From positions 1-7,276 of the forward strand of contig MHDB01000020.1 of assembly GCA_001816835.1 (NCBI GenBank): DNA of 7,276 bases, given 5' to 3'. Positions 1 to 6,101 of this stretch are shown here, in pieces. How positions within the stretch are numbered: the first letter of the stretch is position 1; each line of letters starts with the position of its first letter. The notes beneath the pieces were generated by a model, which saw only the letters and a program-made list of their open reading frames with translations, made no database searches and was not told the origin of the DNA. Source of the DNA: Candidatus Woykebacteria bacterium RIFCSPLOWO2_01_FULL_43_14. Lineage in GTDB: Bacteria > Patescibacteriota > Microgenomatia > Woykebacterales > 2-01-FULL-43-14. The translations under genes were made by a program, and so were the position numbers.

Positions 1-36
1 AATAACTAAAAATGGTCCAATAACTAAAAATGGTCC
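1..36. repeat. Perfect 18-bp tandem duplication inside pilD
   Basis: Bases 1-18 and 19-36 are identical (unit AATAACTAAAAATGGTCC on the plus strand). The unit is a multiple of three and encodes GPFLVI on the minus strand, so the protein reads GPFLVI twice without a frameshift. The family normally has this motif once. Because it lies exactly at the window edge, an assembly end artefact cannot be excluded from here. Confidence 0.9.
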
Positions 37-723
37 AAAAGGTACGGTCTGACCAAACCTTCTAGTCTTAGTTAATATCAACATAACACCGATCAACCCC
101 CCTGTCAAGAACGCGATAAACAACGCCACCAATGTACCTGGAAAACCCAAAAAAAGGCCCAACCAGAAACCCAATTTAGCGTCCCCTCCACCCATAGCTT
201 TCCCTTTAGAAAAGTAAATGAACAGGAAAAAGAAAATGAAACTTGCGACTGCAGACAAAACGTTCCCTAGTAACGATAAGATATCACCCCTGTATAAAGC
301 TGTGGTAACTAAAAATAAACCACTCGTCACCACACCAGAAAGAATTAGCCTGTCGGGGAGTATACCGTAGTACAAATCAGTAAACAACAAAGCTATTAAA
401 AGACTCACTATTATTAGTGAGTAAACCAAGGCAATTGGGTCGTTCAGGTAGTAAGAACCTACCAAAACGAAAAGTAACGAGGTGGAGAGCTCACCAACAA
501 AATAAGACCAACTTATGGGTTTGTCACAATAGCGACACTTAGCCTTAAGAATTAGAAAACTTAGAAGGGGAACTAGATCTAAGGGGGACAACGAGTGCTT
601 ACATTTGGGACAAATGGAGAAAAGATTTTTGCTATCTTCCTGGTGAATACTCCGGTAAACCAACACATTAATAAAAGAGCCGATTATTAAACCGAAAATA
701 AAAAGGAAGCTTAGCTCAACCAT
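1..723 (-). CDS. pilD: Type IV prepilin peptidase PilD, 3' end cut by window edge
   Basis: Integral membrane aspartyl protease that cleaves the short leader of class III prepilins and, in most of the family, methylates the new N-terminus. I translated 241 residues from the ATG at 721-723; the frame is open to the window edge. Visible family marks: a hydrophobic first helix, a zinc-type pair CPKC (38-41) and CRYC (63-66) flanking the usual PLxS stretch, the first catalytic aspartate in TDLYYGILPD (D116), the second in GGGD (D181), then AKLG and the closing VPFGPFL motif (227-233). Family members usually run about 250-270 residues, so only a short tail is missing. The start codon shares one base with the stop of the upstream gene (TAATG), indicating translational coupling. 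No clear Shine-Dalgarno sequence. Oddity: residues 230-235 (GPFLVI) are repeated exactly at 236-241. The zinc-type cysteines suggest the bifunctional form. Identification is very secure. Confidence 0.95.
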   Translation of the reverse strand, partial: MVELSFLFIFGLIIGSFINVLVYRSIHQEDSKNLFSICPKCKHSLSPLDLVPLLSFLILKAKCRYCDKPISWSYFVGELSTSLLFVLVGSYYLNDPIALVYSLIIVSLLIALLFTDLYYGILPDRLILSGVVTSGLFLVTTALYRGDILSLLGNVLSAVASFIFFFLFIYFSKGKAMGGGDAKLGFWLGLFLGFPGTLVALFIAFLTGGLIGVMLILTKTRRFGQTVPFGPFLVIGPFLVI

Positions 724-1193
724 TAAGGTTTCAGCCCCAAATCAGTACCAATTTCAAACCTAGTGTCATCAAACCCACCGTCTTGGGAGTGTAATTTTGA
801 GAAGTATTTACTTTCAAATTTAGTGGTTAGTTTGTATTTTAGATCACTAGAAACGCTGTAAGTGAAAATAAAATCCTTCTGATTAATTGGGTCCAAAGGG
901 AGAGATTTAATTTCCAGACCACTTGACTTAAAGTTAATGGGCAACCAACCCGAACCATCTATGGAGGTGATACCATCACTACTCTCATAAACCTTTCCCA
1001 CTAAGCCAAGACTTATTCTTCCGCCGGAGTTATATTTAATGTATCTATTCACCTCTACCATCAACCCTTGGAGATCATTTTTCCTTTGATTGTCCTTATA
1101 TTGCCGCCAGATTTCCAAAGGTTCGGCTTTGACCAACAAATAACCAAAAAGTGTAAGCACAATTAAGTACCACCAGTAACGATGTTTAGTCAT
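723..1193 (-). CDS. Pilin-like membrane protein lacking the prepilin cleavage motif
   Basis: 156 residues. One hydrophobic N-terminal segment (about 7-22) is followed by a polar helix with RKNDLQ (37-42) and a C-terminal domain with LPLDPIN (98-104), YKLTTKFES (120-128) and FEIGTDLGL (146-154). This is the layout of type IV pilins and GspG-like pseudopilins, where RKxDLQ follows the transmembrane helix and LPxDPxN precedes the last strands. The class III leader with GFTLIE is absent: the start reads MTKHRYWWYLIV. If P25 is matched to the conserved Pro22 of mature pilins, the cleavage Gly becomes K3 and Glu5 becomes W8. The frame has a TGA two codons before the ATG, so a longer start cannot restore the motif. 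It lies 9 bases after pilC with no Shine-Dalgarno sequence and overlaps pilD by one base. Inferred role: uncleaved minor pilin or pilus assembly accessory; pilin-type ancestry is likely, exact function unknown. Confidence 0.75.
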   Translation of the reverse strand: MTKHRYWWYLIVLTLFGYLLVKAEPLEIWRQYKDNQRKNDLQGLMVEVNRYIKYNSGGRISLGLVGKVYESSDGITSIDGSGWLPINFKSSGLEIKSLPLDPINQKDFIFTYSVSSDLKYKLTTKFESKYFSKLHSQDGGFDDTRFEIGTDLGLKP

Positions 1194-1202
1194 AAATAAT
1201 CA

Positions 1203-2420
1203 CTAAGCTGATCCAACACCAGAAGAAAGACGGTATATTGGGAGTATCACGGACATGAGAATAAACAGAACCACTCCAGAGAGGAGAATAATTATAATTG
1301 GCCCTAAAGCAGCAGTGAAGTTTTTGACCTTATGGGAGGCGTCTATTTCAAAGTAGTCAGAAACTTTGCCTAACACATCTTCAAGTTTGCCGGTTTCTTC
1401 ACCAACTGCAACCATTTGGGAAATAACAGGTGGGAAAATAGGATTCTTACCTAACGGCACACTTAGGGGAACACCCTTTTCAACACTCTGAGCTGCCTCC
1501 TTAAAAGCCTCTTTGTGAAAGTTATTAGTCGCCACCTCAGAACTAGTTTTTAACGCCTCTAGAATCGGCACGCCGCTGCCTACCAGTAACCCTAGGGTAC
1601 GAGTCACCTGAGCTAAGGAGAAACTTTTATTTATCTCTCCTATGTACGGTATCCTCATTACAACAAAATCATAGTAGGTCTTTAGCTCAGAAATTCTATT
1701 CATTCGGTAGCTAAAATAAAAAACAAGTAGGGCTACTATTGGGATAATAAACCAGGTATTGTTCAGGAATTCGCTGATGGCAATCAATATAACCGTAGGC
1801 AAAGGTAATTCCACATGAGAGGACGCAAAAAGCTCTTTAAATCTAGGCAATACGAAATAGGATATAGAAATAATTACCAGAACCATAACAAACAGTAAAA
1901 TTGCGGGGTAAACCATTGCTCCAACGATCTTGGACCGTACCTCACTTTCTCGCTCCAAATTATCAGCAAGCTTAGTTAAAACTTTATCTAAGTTTCCAGA
2001 CGACTCAGCCGCCTTTATCATACCAACATAAGTATGTGAGAAAACCTTTTGATGTTTCGCCATAGCGGAGGCCAGGCTACCACCTCCCTGCACATCTCTG
2101 ATTATTTCCGAAATAGCTTCCTTTAGCTTTGGATTGATCGTCTGCTTCTCAAGAAGCAATAGGGAATCTACTAAGCTTAAGCCTGAAGAGACCATTGTGG
2201 CTATTTGCCTAGTAAAAGTGGACAACTCTGTCAGGTTGATAGGTCTAAAGCTAAAAAGGAAATCTATAGGGTTAAATCGTTTCCCTTTCGACTCAATTCT
2301 AATTACCACCATCCCTCGCTCGTGTAAAAGCGAGGAGGCTTGCTTCACATCAGAAGCCTCTATTATTCCTGATTTAGATTCACCCTTTTTGTCCTTAACA
2401 AGGTACTTAAACTGTTCCAT
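1203..2420 (-). CDS. pilC: Type IV pilus inner-membrane platform protein PilC
   Basis: 405 residues, full length for the PilC/GspF family. It forms the membrane platform on which PilB and PilT act and through which pilins are inserted or withdrawn. An N-terminal segment (FKYLVKDKKGESKSGIIEA, 4-22) typical of the family is followed by two T2SSF domains (about 65-190 and 268-395). Each carries the expected pattern: LTELSTFTRQIATMVSSGLSL near 63-83 and LAQVTRTLGLLVGSGVPILEAL near 269-290. GNLDKVL and GKLEDVL sit at equivalent places in the two repeats. Three membrane helices lie at about 167-192, 223-239 and 372-394. The ATG overlaps the pilT stop by one base (TAATG), and GAGGAG sits three bases before it, a close-spaced Shine-Dalgarno sequence. 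Nothing is missing or broken. Confidence 0.97.
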   Translation of the reverse strand: MEQFKYLVKDKKGESKSGIIEASDVKQASSLLHERGMVVIRIESKGKRFNPIDFLFSFRPINLTELSTFTRQIATMVSSGLSLVDSLLLLEKQTINPKLKEAISEIIRDVQGGGSLASAMAKHQKVFSHTYVGMIKAAESSGNLDKVLTKLADNLERESEVRSKIVGAMVYPAILLFVMVLVIISISYFVLPRFKELFASSHVELPLPTVILIAISEFLNNTWFIIPIVALLVFYFSYRMNRISELKTYYDFVVMRIPYIGEINKSFSLAQVTRTLGLLVGSGVPILEALKTSSEVATNNFHKEAFKEAAQSVEKGVPLSVPLGKNPIFPPVISQMVAVGEETGKLEDVLGKVSDYFEIDASHKVKNFTAALGPIIIILLSGVVLFILMSVILPIYRLSSGVGSA

Positions 2421-3526
2421 TAACTCCTCACAAGCCTCATTAGGTCTTCTGGATTAAGACAGTAGGCTATTGCTTCATCCAAACTTACATTTCCGCTTCT
2501 TATTAGCGTGGCCATCGAATTTTCCAGAGTTGTCATTCCTGAGTCCGCGGAAGTCCTTATGACATTATCAAGCAAGTGGGTTTTACCATCCCTGATGATC
2601 GTGGACACTGCGGGGTTGGCAATTAATATTTCAGTCACAGGGAGCCTCCCACCATCAATAGCTGGGACAAGTCTCTCGGAAATTACCGCGGAGAGCACGC
2701 CTGATAACTGTAACCTAGCTTGAACCTGCTGTTGCAGGGGAAAGACATCGATTATACGGTCAATAGTTTGTGAAGCCGAATTAGTATGTAAGGTAGAAAA
2801 AACTAAGTGTCCAGTTTCGGCCACTGTTAGTACCGAGCTAATTGTGTCATAATCTCTCATCTCACCAACCAAAACAACGTCTGGATCCTCTCTCAGGGCA
2901 CTTCTAAGGGCCATTTCCCAGGAATGAGTATCAAGGTTCATCTCCCTCTGGGCTATTAAAGACTTTCTGGAAGGGTAGATATATTCAATTGGGTCCTCAA
3001 TCGTAATTATGTGGGCCGATCTTTCTTCGTTTATCTGATTAACCATAGAAGCGAGTGTGGTCGTTTTACCGTGACCTGTAGGACCAGTCACCAAGACCAA
3101 GCCTTGCTTAAGCTTGGTAAAGTTTTGCAGCACTCTTGGTAAGTGTAGCTCCTCCATCGTAGAAATTTTCGCCGGAATAAGTCTAAGGGAGGCGGCCAGA
3201 TAACCTTTCTGGTGAAAAGCATTTACGCGAAAGCGGGCCAGCTCGCCCAAGGCGAAGGAAAAGTCTATCTCTTTATTTGTCAAAAGTATTTCCTTTTGCT
3301 CCGGAGAACACAAAGACAGAACTATTCTTTCCACATTTTCAGGGGTGGGAATCGGGGAATTGGTAATAGGCGTCAGATTTCCGTCTATTCTCAAAGTCGG
3401 GTAGGCCCCTACCATTATATGAAGGTCGGATGCGTTTCTCGACACAGCGAGTTCTAGTAATTTTTGAATTTCGCTTAAGGCTTGATTGTTTTCCAATTTT
3501 CCTCCTGACTCATTTAATTCATTCAC
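2420..3526 (-). CDS. pilT: Pilus retraction ATPase PilT (twitching motility)
   Basis: 368 residues as the longest frame. A cytoplasmic hexameric ATPase that drives pilus retraction. It has the PAS-like N-terminal domain (ASDLHIMVGAYPTLRIDGNL, 32-51), Walker A GPTGHGKTTT (148-157, His where many relatives have Ser), the Asp box IITIEDPIEY (173-182), Walker B VVLVGEMRD (217-225) and the His box TGHLVFSTLHT (238-248). The C-terminal VSTIIRDGKTH (307-317) stands where PilT carries AIRNLIRE, which separates it from PilB. Start choice: the coordinates use a GTG that overlaps the end of pilB by 8 bases. An in-frame TTG at 3494-3496 is preceded by a perfect AGGAGG (3501-3506) with a 4-base spacer, and would give 358 residues, closer to the family's N-terminal length. 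I consider the TTG start at least as likely. Function is secure. Confidence 0.96.
   Translation of the reverse strand: MNELNESGGKLENNQALSEIQKLLELAVSRNASDLHIMVGAYPTLRIDGNLTPITNSPIPTPENVERIVLSLCSPEQKEILLTNKEIDFSFALGELARFRVNAFHQKGYLAASLRLIPAKISTMEELHLPRVLQNFTKLKQGLVLVTGPTGHGKTTTLASMVNQINEERSAHIITIEDPIEYIYPSRKSLIAQREMNLDTHSWEMALRSALREDPDVVLVGEMRDYDTISSVLTVAETGHLVFSTLHTNSASQTIDRIIDVFPLQQQVQARLQLSGVLSAVISERLVPAIDGGRLPVTEILIANPAVSTIIRDGKTHLLDNVIRTSADSGMTTLENSMATLIRSGNVSLDEAIAYCLNPEDLMRLVRS
3501..3506 (-). promoter_or_regulatory. Shine-Dalgarno sequence supporting a TTG start of pilT
   Basis: The minus strand reads AGGAGG, then AAAA, then TTG in the pilT frame. It is the best ribosome-binding site in the window and lies downstream of the GTG that begins the longest frame, so it argues for a start at 3496. 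The close spacing resembles that before pilC (GAGGAG, three bases, ATG). Confidence 0.6.
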
Positions 3527-5285
3527 GAGCTACTCTCAATACTTCTTCAATAGTCGTGAGACCTTCTAACACCTTTAAGTAGCCATCCTGGATCATCGTA
3601 ACCATACCTTGGTCAACGGCCATTTTCTCTATGTCAAGCGATGAGGTTTGCTCAAGTATTAGTTTGGATAGCTTTTCGGTTACCACCAGAACCTCAAATA
3701 TACCCGTCCGTCCCTTGTAACCGGTCTCACCACATTCCTTACAGCCTTTACCCCTATAGAGCACTATCTTGTGTTCATGGTCAGCTTCTTTACCTCTCGC
3801 AGTGTTTATTTTACAGTTACGACCACTACAGCTCATCATGTTACCAAGTACCTTTTGGATGTCGGTGAAGAGTATCTCACTTGGCTCATACCCTTCTTTA
3901 CAGCTTGGGCAGACCATTCTTACTACCCTCTGTCCAACAACACATCCGACTGAAGAAGCTAACAGGAAAGGTTCGGCGCCCATATCGATAAGACGCGGAA
4001 GTGCTCCTGAAGCGTTATTAGTGTGCAGTGTGGAAAAAACTAGATGCCCAGTTAAGGCTGCTTGAACAGCCAAATCAGCTGTTTCTCGGTCCCTAACTTC
4101 TCCAACCATAATCACATTTGGGTCCTGGCGAAGTATTGATCGCAACCCATAGGCGAAAGTCAGTCCAGCTTGTGGATTAATTTGCACTTGGTTGATTCCT
4201 GGGATTTGGTACTCAACTGGGTCCTCAACAGTGATGATATTTACTTTTGCTGAGTTTAGCTTAGAGAGAAGAGAGAAAAGCGTAGTCGTCTTTCCAGACC
4301 CAGTCGGACCAACAACTAAGATCACGCCACTAGTTCGAAGGGTCTGATCTTCTAGCGATTTTAGACCACTACCACGCAAACCTAAGTCTGAGAGGGTCGG
4401 AATAAGTCCTGTTTTAGGTAACAACCTCATGACTATTTTTTCGCCAAAAACTGTGGGTAGAGAAGAGACCCTCAAATCTATAATCGTATCTCCAAGTTTA
4501 AAGGAAAAACGGCCATCCTGAGGGACTCTTTTTTCGTCAATTTTCATCTCAGAAAGTATTTTTACTCTACTCACAAGTTGCTCATGGACTTTTCTTGGGA
4601 CGACCAAACGCTCTTGCAAAATGCCATCAATTCGAAACCTAATACGGGTTTTATCCTCAAGTGGCTCAATATGAATGTCGGAAGCTCGACCTTTAAGGGC
4701 ATACTCAAGCAAAGTCGAAATTATCTTAGCAACAGGAGCTTCTCTAATGACTGCCTCAGCTTTTTCGAGGTTATCCAAAACCCCTTGTCCTTCGACCACA
4801 CCAGCGGTTTCTTTCAAGGCCTCGTTAACCTCAGTGGTCAAGCTTTGAGAGTACTGTTCATTGATAGCGGTGATAATACCACTTGGGGTACTAATAAAGG
4901 CTTTTACTTTCTTACTAGTTTTACGTTCAATAAACTCCAAGAGCTGTAAATCGAGAGGATCAGACATAGCTACACTGATGGTGTTGTTAGTTTTATCCAC
5001 GTCAAAAGGGATGATGATGTAACGTCTGGACAAAGGTTCGGGGATCAACTGTAGTATGTCCGCGCTGATAGTTTTATCTTTTAAGTCAATAAACGGGACG
5101 TTAGTAAAGGCTGATTTGGCTTGGGTAAACACCTCTTCACTTACTAAGTTTTGAGAAATAACTAGGTCTTCAACACTTCGACCAGTATTAATCGCTTCTA
5201 CCTTTAGACGGGAGACGACACCTGGAGACAGGTGACCTTGTTCAGCGAGGATATCTTCTATTTTCTTGTTTGTTTCGATTTGCAT
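3519..5285 (-). CDS. pilB: Pilus extension ATPase PilB (GspE/PilB family)
   Basis: 588 residues, normal for PilB. A cytoplasmic hexameric ATPase that powers pilin polymerisation on PilC. Order: N-terminal MshEN-type domain (about 10-145), linker, N2 domain (ASDIHIEPLEDKTRIRFRIDG, 201-221), Walker A GPTGSGKTTT (326-335), Asp box ITVEDPVEYQ (351-360), Walker B VIMVGEVRDR (391-400), His box TGHLVFSTLHTNN (412-424), and the tetracysteine zinc region CPSC (459-462) with CKEC (515-518). Between the cysteine pairs is an insert of roughly 20-25 residues (about 483-506) with a further CSGRNC and HEH, not typical of the family. First gene of the operon. The ATG lies about 35 bases after the predicted transcription start and has no clear Shine-Dalgarno sequence. 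It ends with TGA inside the start region of pilT. Confidence 0.97.
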   Translation of the reverse strand: MQIETNKKIEDILAEQGHLSPGVVSRLKVEAINTGRSVEDLVISQNLVSEEVFTQAKSAFTNVPFIDLKDKTISADILQLIPEPLSRRYIIIPFDVDKTNNTISVAMSDPLDLQLLEFIERKTSKKVKAFISTPSGIITAINEQYSQSLTTEVNEALKETAGVVEGQGVLDNLEKAEAVIREAPVAKIISTLLEYALKGRASDIHIEPLEDKTRIRFRIDGILQERLVVPRKVHEQLVSRVKILSEMKIDEKRVPQDGRFSFKLGDTIIDLRVSSLPTVFGEKIVMRLLPKTGLIPTLSDLGLRGSGLKSLEDQTLRTSGVILVVGPTGSGKTTTLFSLLSKLNSAKVNIITVEDPVEYQIPGINQVQINPQAGLTFAYGLRSILRQDPNVIMVGEVRDRETADLAVQAALTGHLVFSTLHTNNASGALPRLIDMGAEPFLLASSVGCVVGQRVVRMVCPSCKEGYEPSEILFTDIQKVLGNMMSCSGRNCKINTARGKEADHEHKIVLYRGKGCKECGETGYKGRTGIFEVLVVTEKLSKLILEQTSSLDIEKMAVDQGMVTMIQDGYLKVLEGLTTIEEVLRVARE

Positions 5286-5326
5286 GGGCAGGAATTAGAA
5301 CTAAAATTACACTATAGTTAGAATCT

Positions 5327-5356
5327 ATTCTATTTGCTAGCGTGCTACAATGTCAA
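5327..5356 (-). promoter_or_regulatory. Sigma70-type promoter of the pil operon
   Basis: On the minus strand: -35 TTGACA (5356-5351, perfect), 18-base spacer, -10 TAGAAT (5332-5327, five of six to consensus). The predicted transcription start is near 5320, giving a leader of about 35 bases before the pilB ATG. It is the best -35/-10 pair seen in the window and points at the first gene of the operon. The -10 box is one arm of an inverted repeat, TAGAAT-CT-ATTCTA (5319-5332), which could be a regulator site or chance. Confidence 0.7.
5343..5351 (+). promoter_or_regulatory. Extended -10 promoter of holB (probably leaderless)
   Basis: TGCTACAAT matches the extended -10 form TGnTATAAT with one mismatch. 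No good -35 box is present at the proper distance, which is common for extended -10 promoters. A start about 7 bases downstream (near 5358) would fall 0-3 bases before the ATG at 5361, so the message would have almost no leader. The last base of the -10 is also the last base of the opposing pil -35 box, so the two promoters cannot be occupied at the same time. Confidence 0.55.
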
Positions 5357-5360
5357 CAAG

Positions 5361-5990
5361 ATGCAATCCTACATTTTCGCCTCCCTAGATCAAAAAACTA
5401 GGGAAAAGGAGTCAAAGGCCTTTTGTCGGGTAAGCTCCTCTAGTTATGATACTTATATCTATGACACCAGCGAGGAGGCCGGGATTGAAATGGTGCGGGA
5501 AGTCCAAACCAAACTTGCGACTCTTCCTTTAAACTCAGCACTTACTACCATCATTATTAAAGATAGTCACAACCTCACTATCCCAGCCCAAAATGCGCTG
5601 CTGAAAATCCTCGAAGAACCACCCCTCAGCAGTCAAATAATCCTAACAACCTCGAACCCAGAACTTCTTCTCCCAACAATAGTTTCTCGATGCCTAGTTA
5701 AAAACTTCGCGTCAGACAACGTAAGCTCTGATAGTTACCAAAAACTCCTTGAGTCATTTGAGCAAGTCAGTGTGGAAGAAAAAATCAAACTTGCCGAGTC
5801 CTTAGACATAGATCGGTGGGTAACGAGTTTGAGAGCTGCCATTTCTGCAAAAGTAATAGCTGGAGATGAGCAGGGGTTAAGAAAACTGCTTGTCCTTACC
5901 AAAAGGACTTTAAAAATTCTTAAGCTCAGTAGTTACCATATCAACAAAAAAATTATGGCCGCTAATATACTCTTTGAGCACGTTAGCTAA
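5361..5990 (+). CDS. holB: DNA polymerase III delta'-like subunit without P-loop
   Basis: 209 residues from the ATG at 5361; a TTG at 5334 would add nine residues but lies upstream of the predicted transcription start. Delta' is part of the clamp loader that opens the sliding clamp. Recognisable AAA+ core: TTIIIKDSHNLTIPAQNALLKILEEPP (62-88), matching the Walker B-like and sensor region of DnaX/HolB, then SQIILTTSNPELLLPTIVSRC (91-111) with the SRC motif (109-111) that donates an arginine finger to the neighbouring subunit. At the N-terminus, where DnaX-type proteins have a GxxGxGKT loop after the first strand (YIF), the sequence is SLDQKTREKE, so no nucleotide binding is expected. The zinc module is also absent. 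Residues 112-209 are a divergent helical part. Size is well under E. coli delta' (334 residues) but fits short patescibacterial forms. The next gene is gyrB, in the same direction. Confidence 0.8.
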   Translation: MQSYIFASLDQKTREKESKAFCRVSSSSYDTYIYDTSEEAGIEMVREVQTKLATLPLNSALTTIIIKDSHNLTIPAQNALLKILEEPPLSSQIILTTSNPELLLPTIVSRCLVKNFASDNVSSDSYQKLLESFEQVSVEEKIKLAESLDIDRWVTSLRAAISAKVIAGDEQGLRKLLVLTKRTLKILKLSSYHINKKIMAANILFEHVS

Positions 5991-5996
5991 ACCCCT

Positions 5997-6015
5997 TTTT
6001 GGCTATATTTTGGCT
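5997..6015 (+). repeat. Direct repeat TTTTGGCT, 11-bp period
   Basis: TTTTGGCT occurs at 5997-6004 and again at 6008-6015, a spacing of 11 bases (about one helical turn), just after the holB stop. It could be a pair of protein sites on one DNA face, or chance in a T-rich stretch. No stem precedes the T runs, so it is not a usual intrinsic terminator. Confidence 0.4.
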
Positions 6016-6051
6016 TGAAATAACTTTCCTAGTTTGTTAAGATTAACTCAA

Positions 6052-6064
6052 CAGGCCAGGCCTG
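6052..6064. repeat. Perfect 13-bp palindrome upstream of gyrB
   Basis: CAGGCC-A-GGCCTG, two perfect 6-base arms around one base, GC-rich in an AT-rich spacer. The single-base centre suits a dimeric DNA-binding protein better than an RNA hairpin, although a 5-base stem with a 3-base loop is possible. It lies just upstream of the proposed gyrB promoter, overlapping the place of the -35 region. Confidence 0.5.
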
Positions 6065-6075
6065 AATCTAACTAT

Positions 6076-6101
6076 ATTTTGTGATTTAATAGGCACAAAA
6101 T
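6076..6101. repeat. Inverted repeat around the proposed gyrB -10 box
   Basis: ATTTTGTG (6076-6083) and CACAAAAT (6094-6101) are perfect 8-base complements separated by 10 bases. The interval holds the proposed -10 sequence TTTAAT (6085-6090). This suits an operator whose bound protein would cover the promoter. As RNA it would be only a weak AU-rich hairpin. Confidence 0.45.
6082..6090 (+). promoter_or_regulatory. Candidate extended -10 promoter of gyrB
   Basis: TGATTTAAT fits TGn plus TTTAAT (five of six to TATAAT). The -35 position holds only CTGAAT (6062-6067, 17-base spacer), a poor match. The predicted start near 6097 would give a leader of about 36 bases. gyrB could instead be read from the holB promoter, as no terminator separates them. 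Confidence 0.35.

Noticed and set aside
2134..2457. 107-residue plus-strand frame over the pilC 5' end
   Set aside because: Antisense shadow of a conserved gene; composition and sequence show no domain.
3096..3118. 7-bp inverted repeat ACCAAGC...GCTTGGT in pilT
   Set aside because: It falls within codons leading to the Walker A motif, has no T run, and is well explained by coding sequence; no sign of a terminator or control element.
4578..4949. 123-residue plus-strand frame inside pilB
   Set aside because: It is antisense to the conserved PilB N2 domain; no family resemblance and no promoter or Shine-Dalgarno sequence.
5334..5360. TTG start at 5334 for holB
   Set aside because: It lies upstream of or within the predicted promoter; the added residues LACYNVNK do not resemble family N-termini, whereas the ATG gives MQSYIF like the usual first strand.
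5991..6051. Intrinsic terminator after holB
   Set aside because: T-rich runs exist (5996-6000, 6008-6011), but no GC-rich stem precedes them; read-through into gyrB is plausible.
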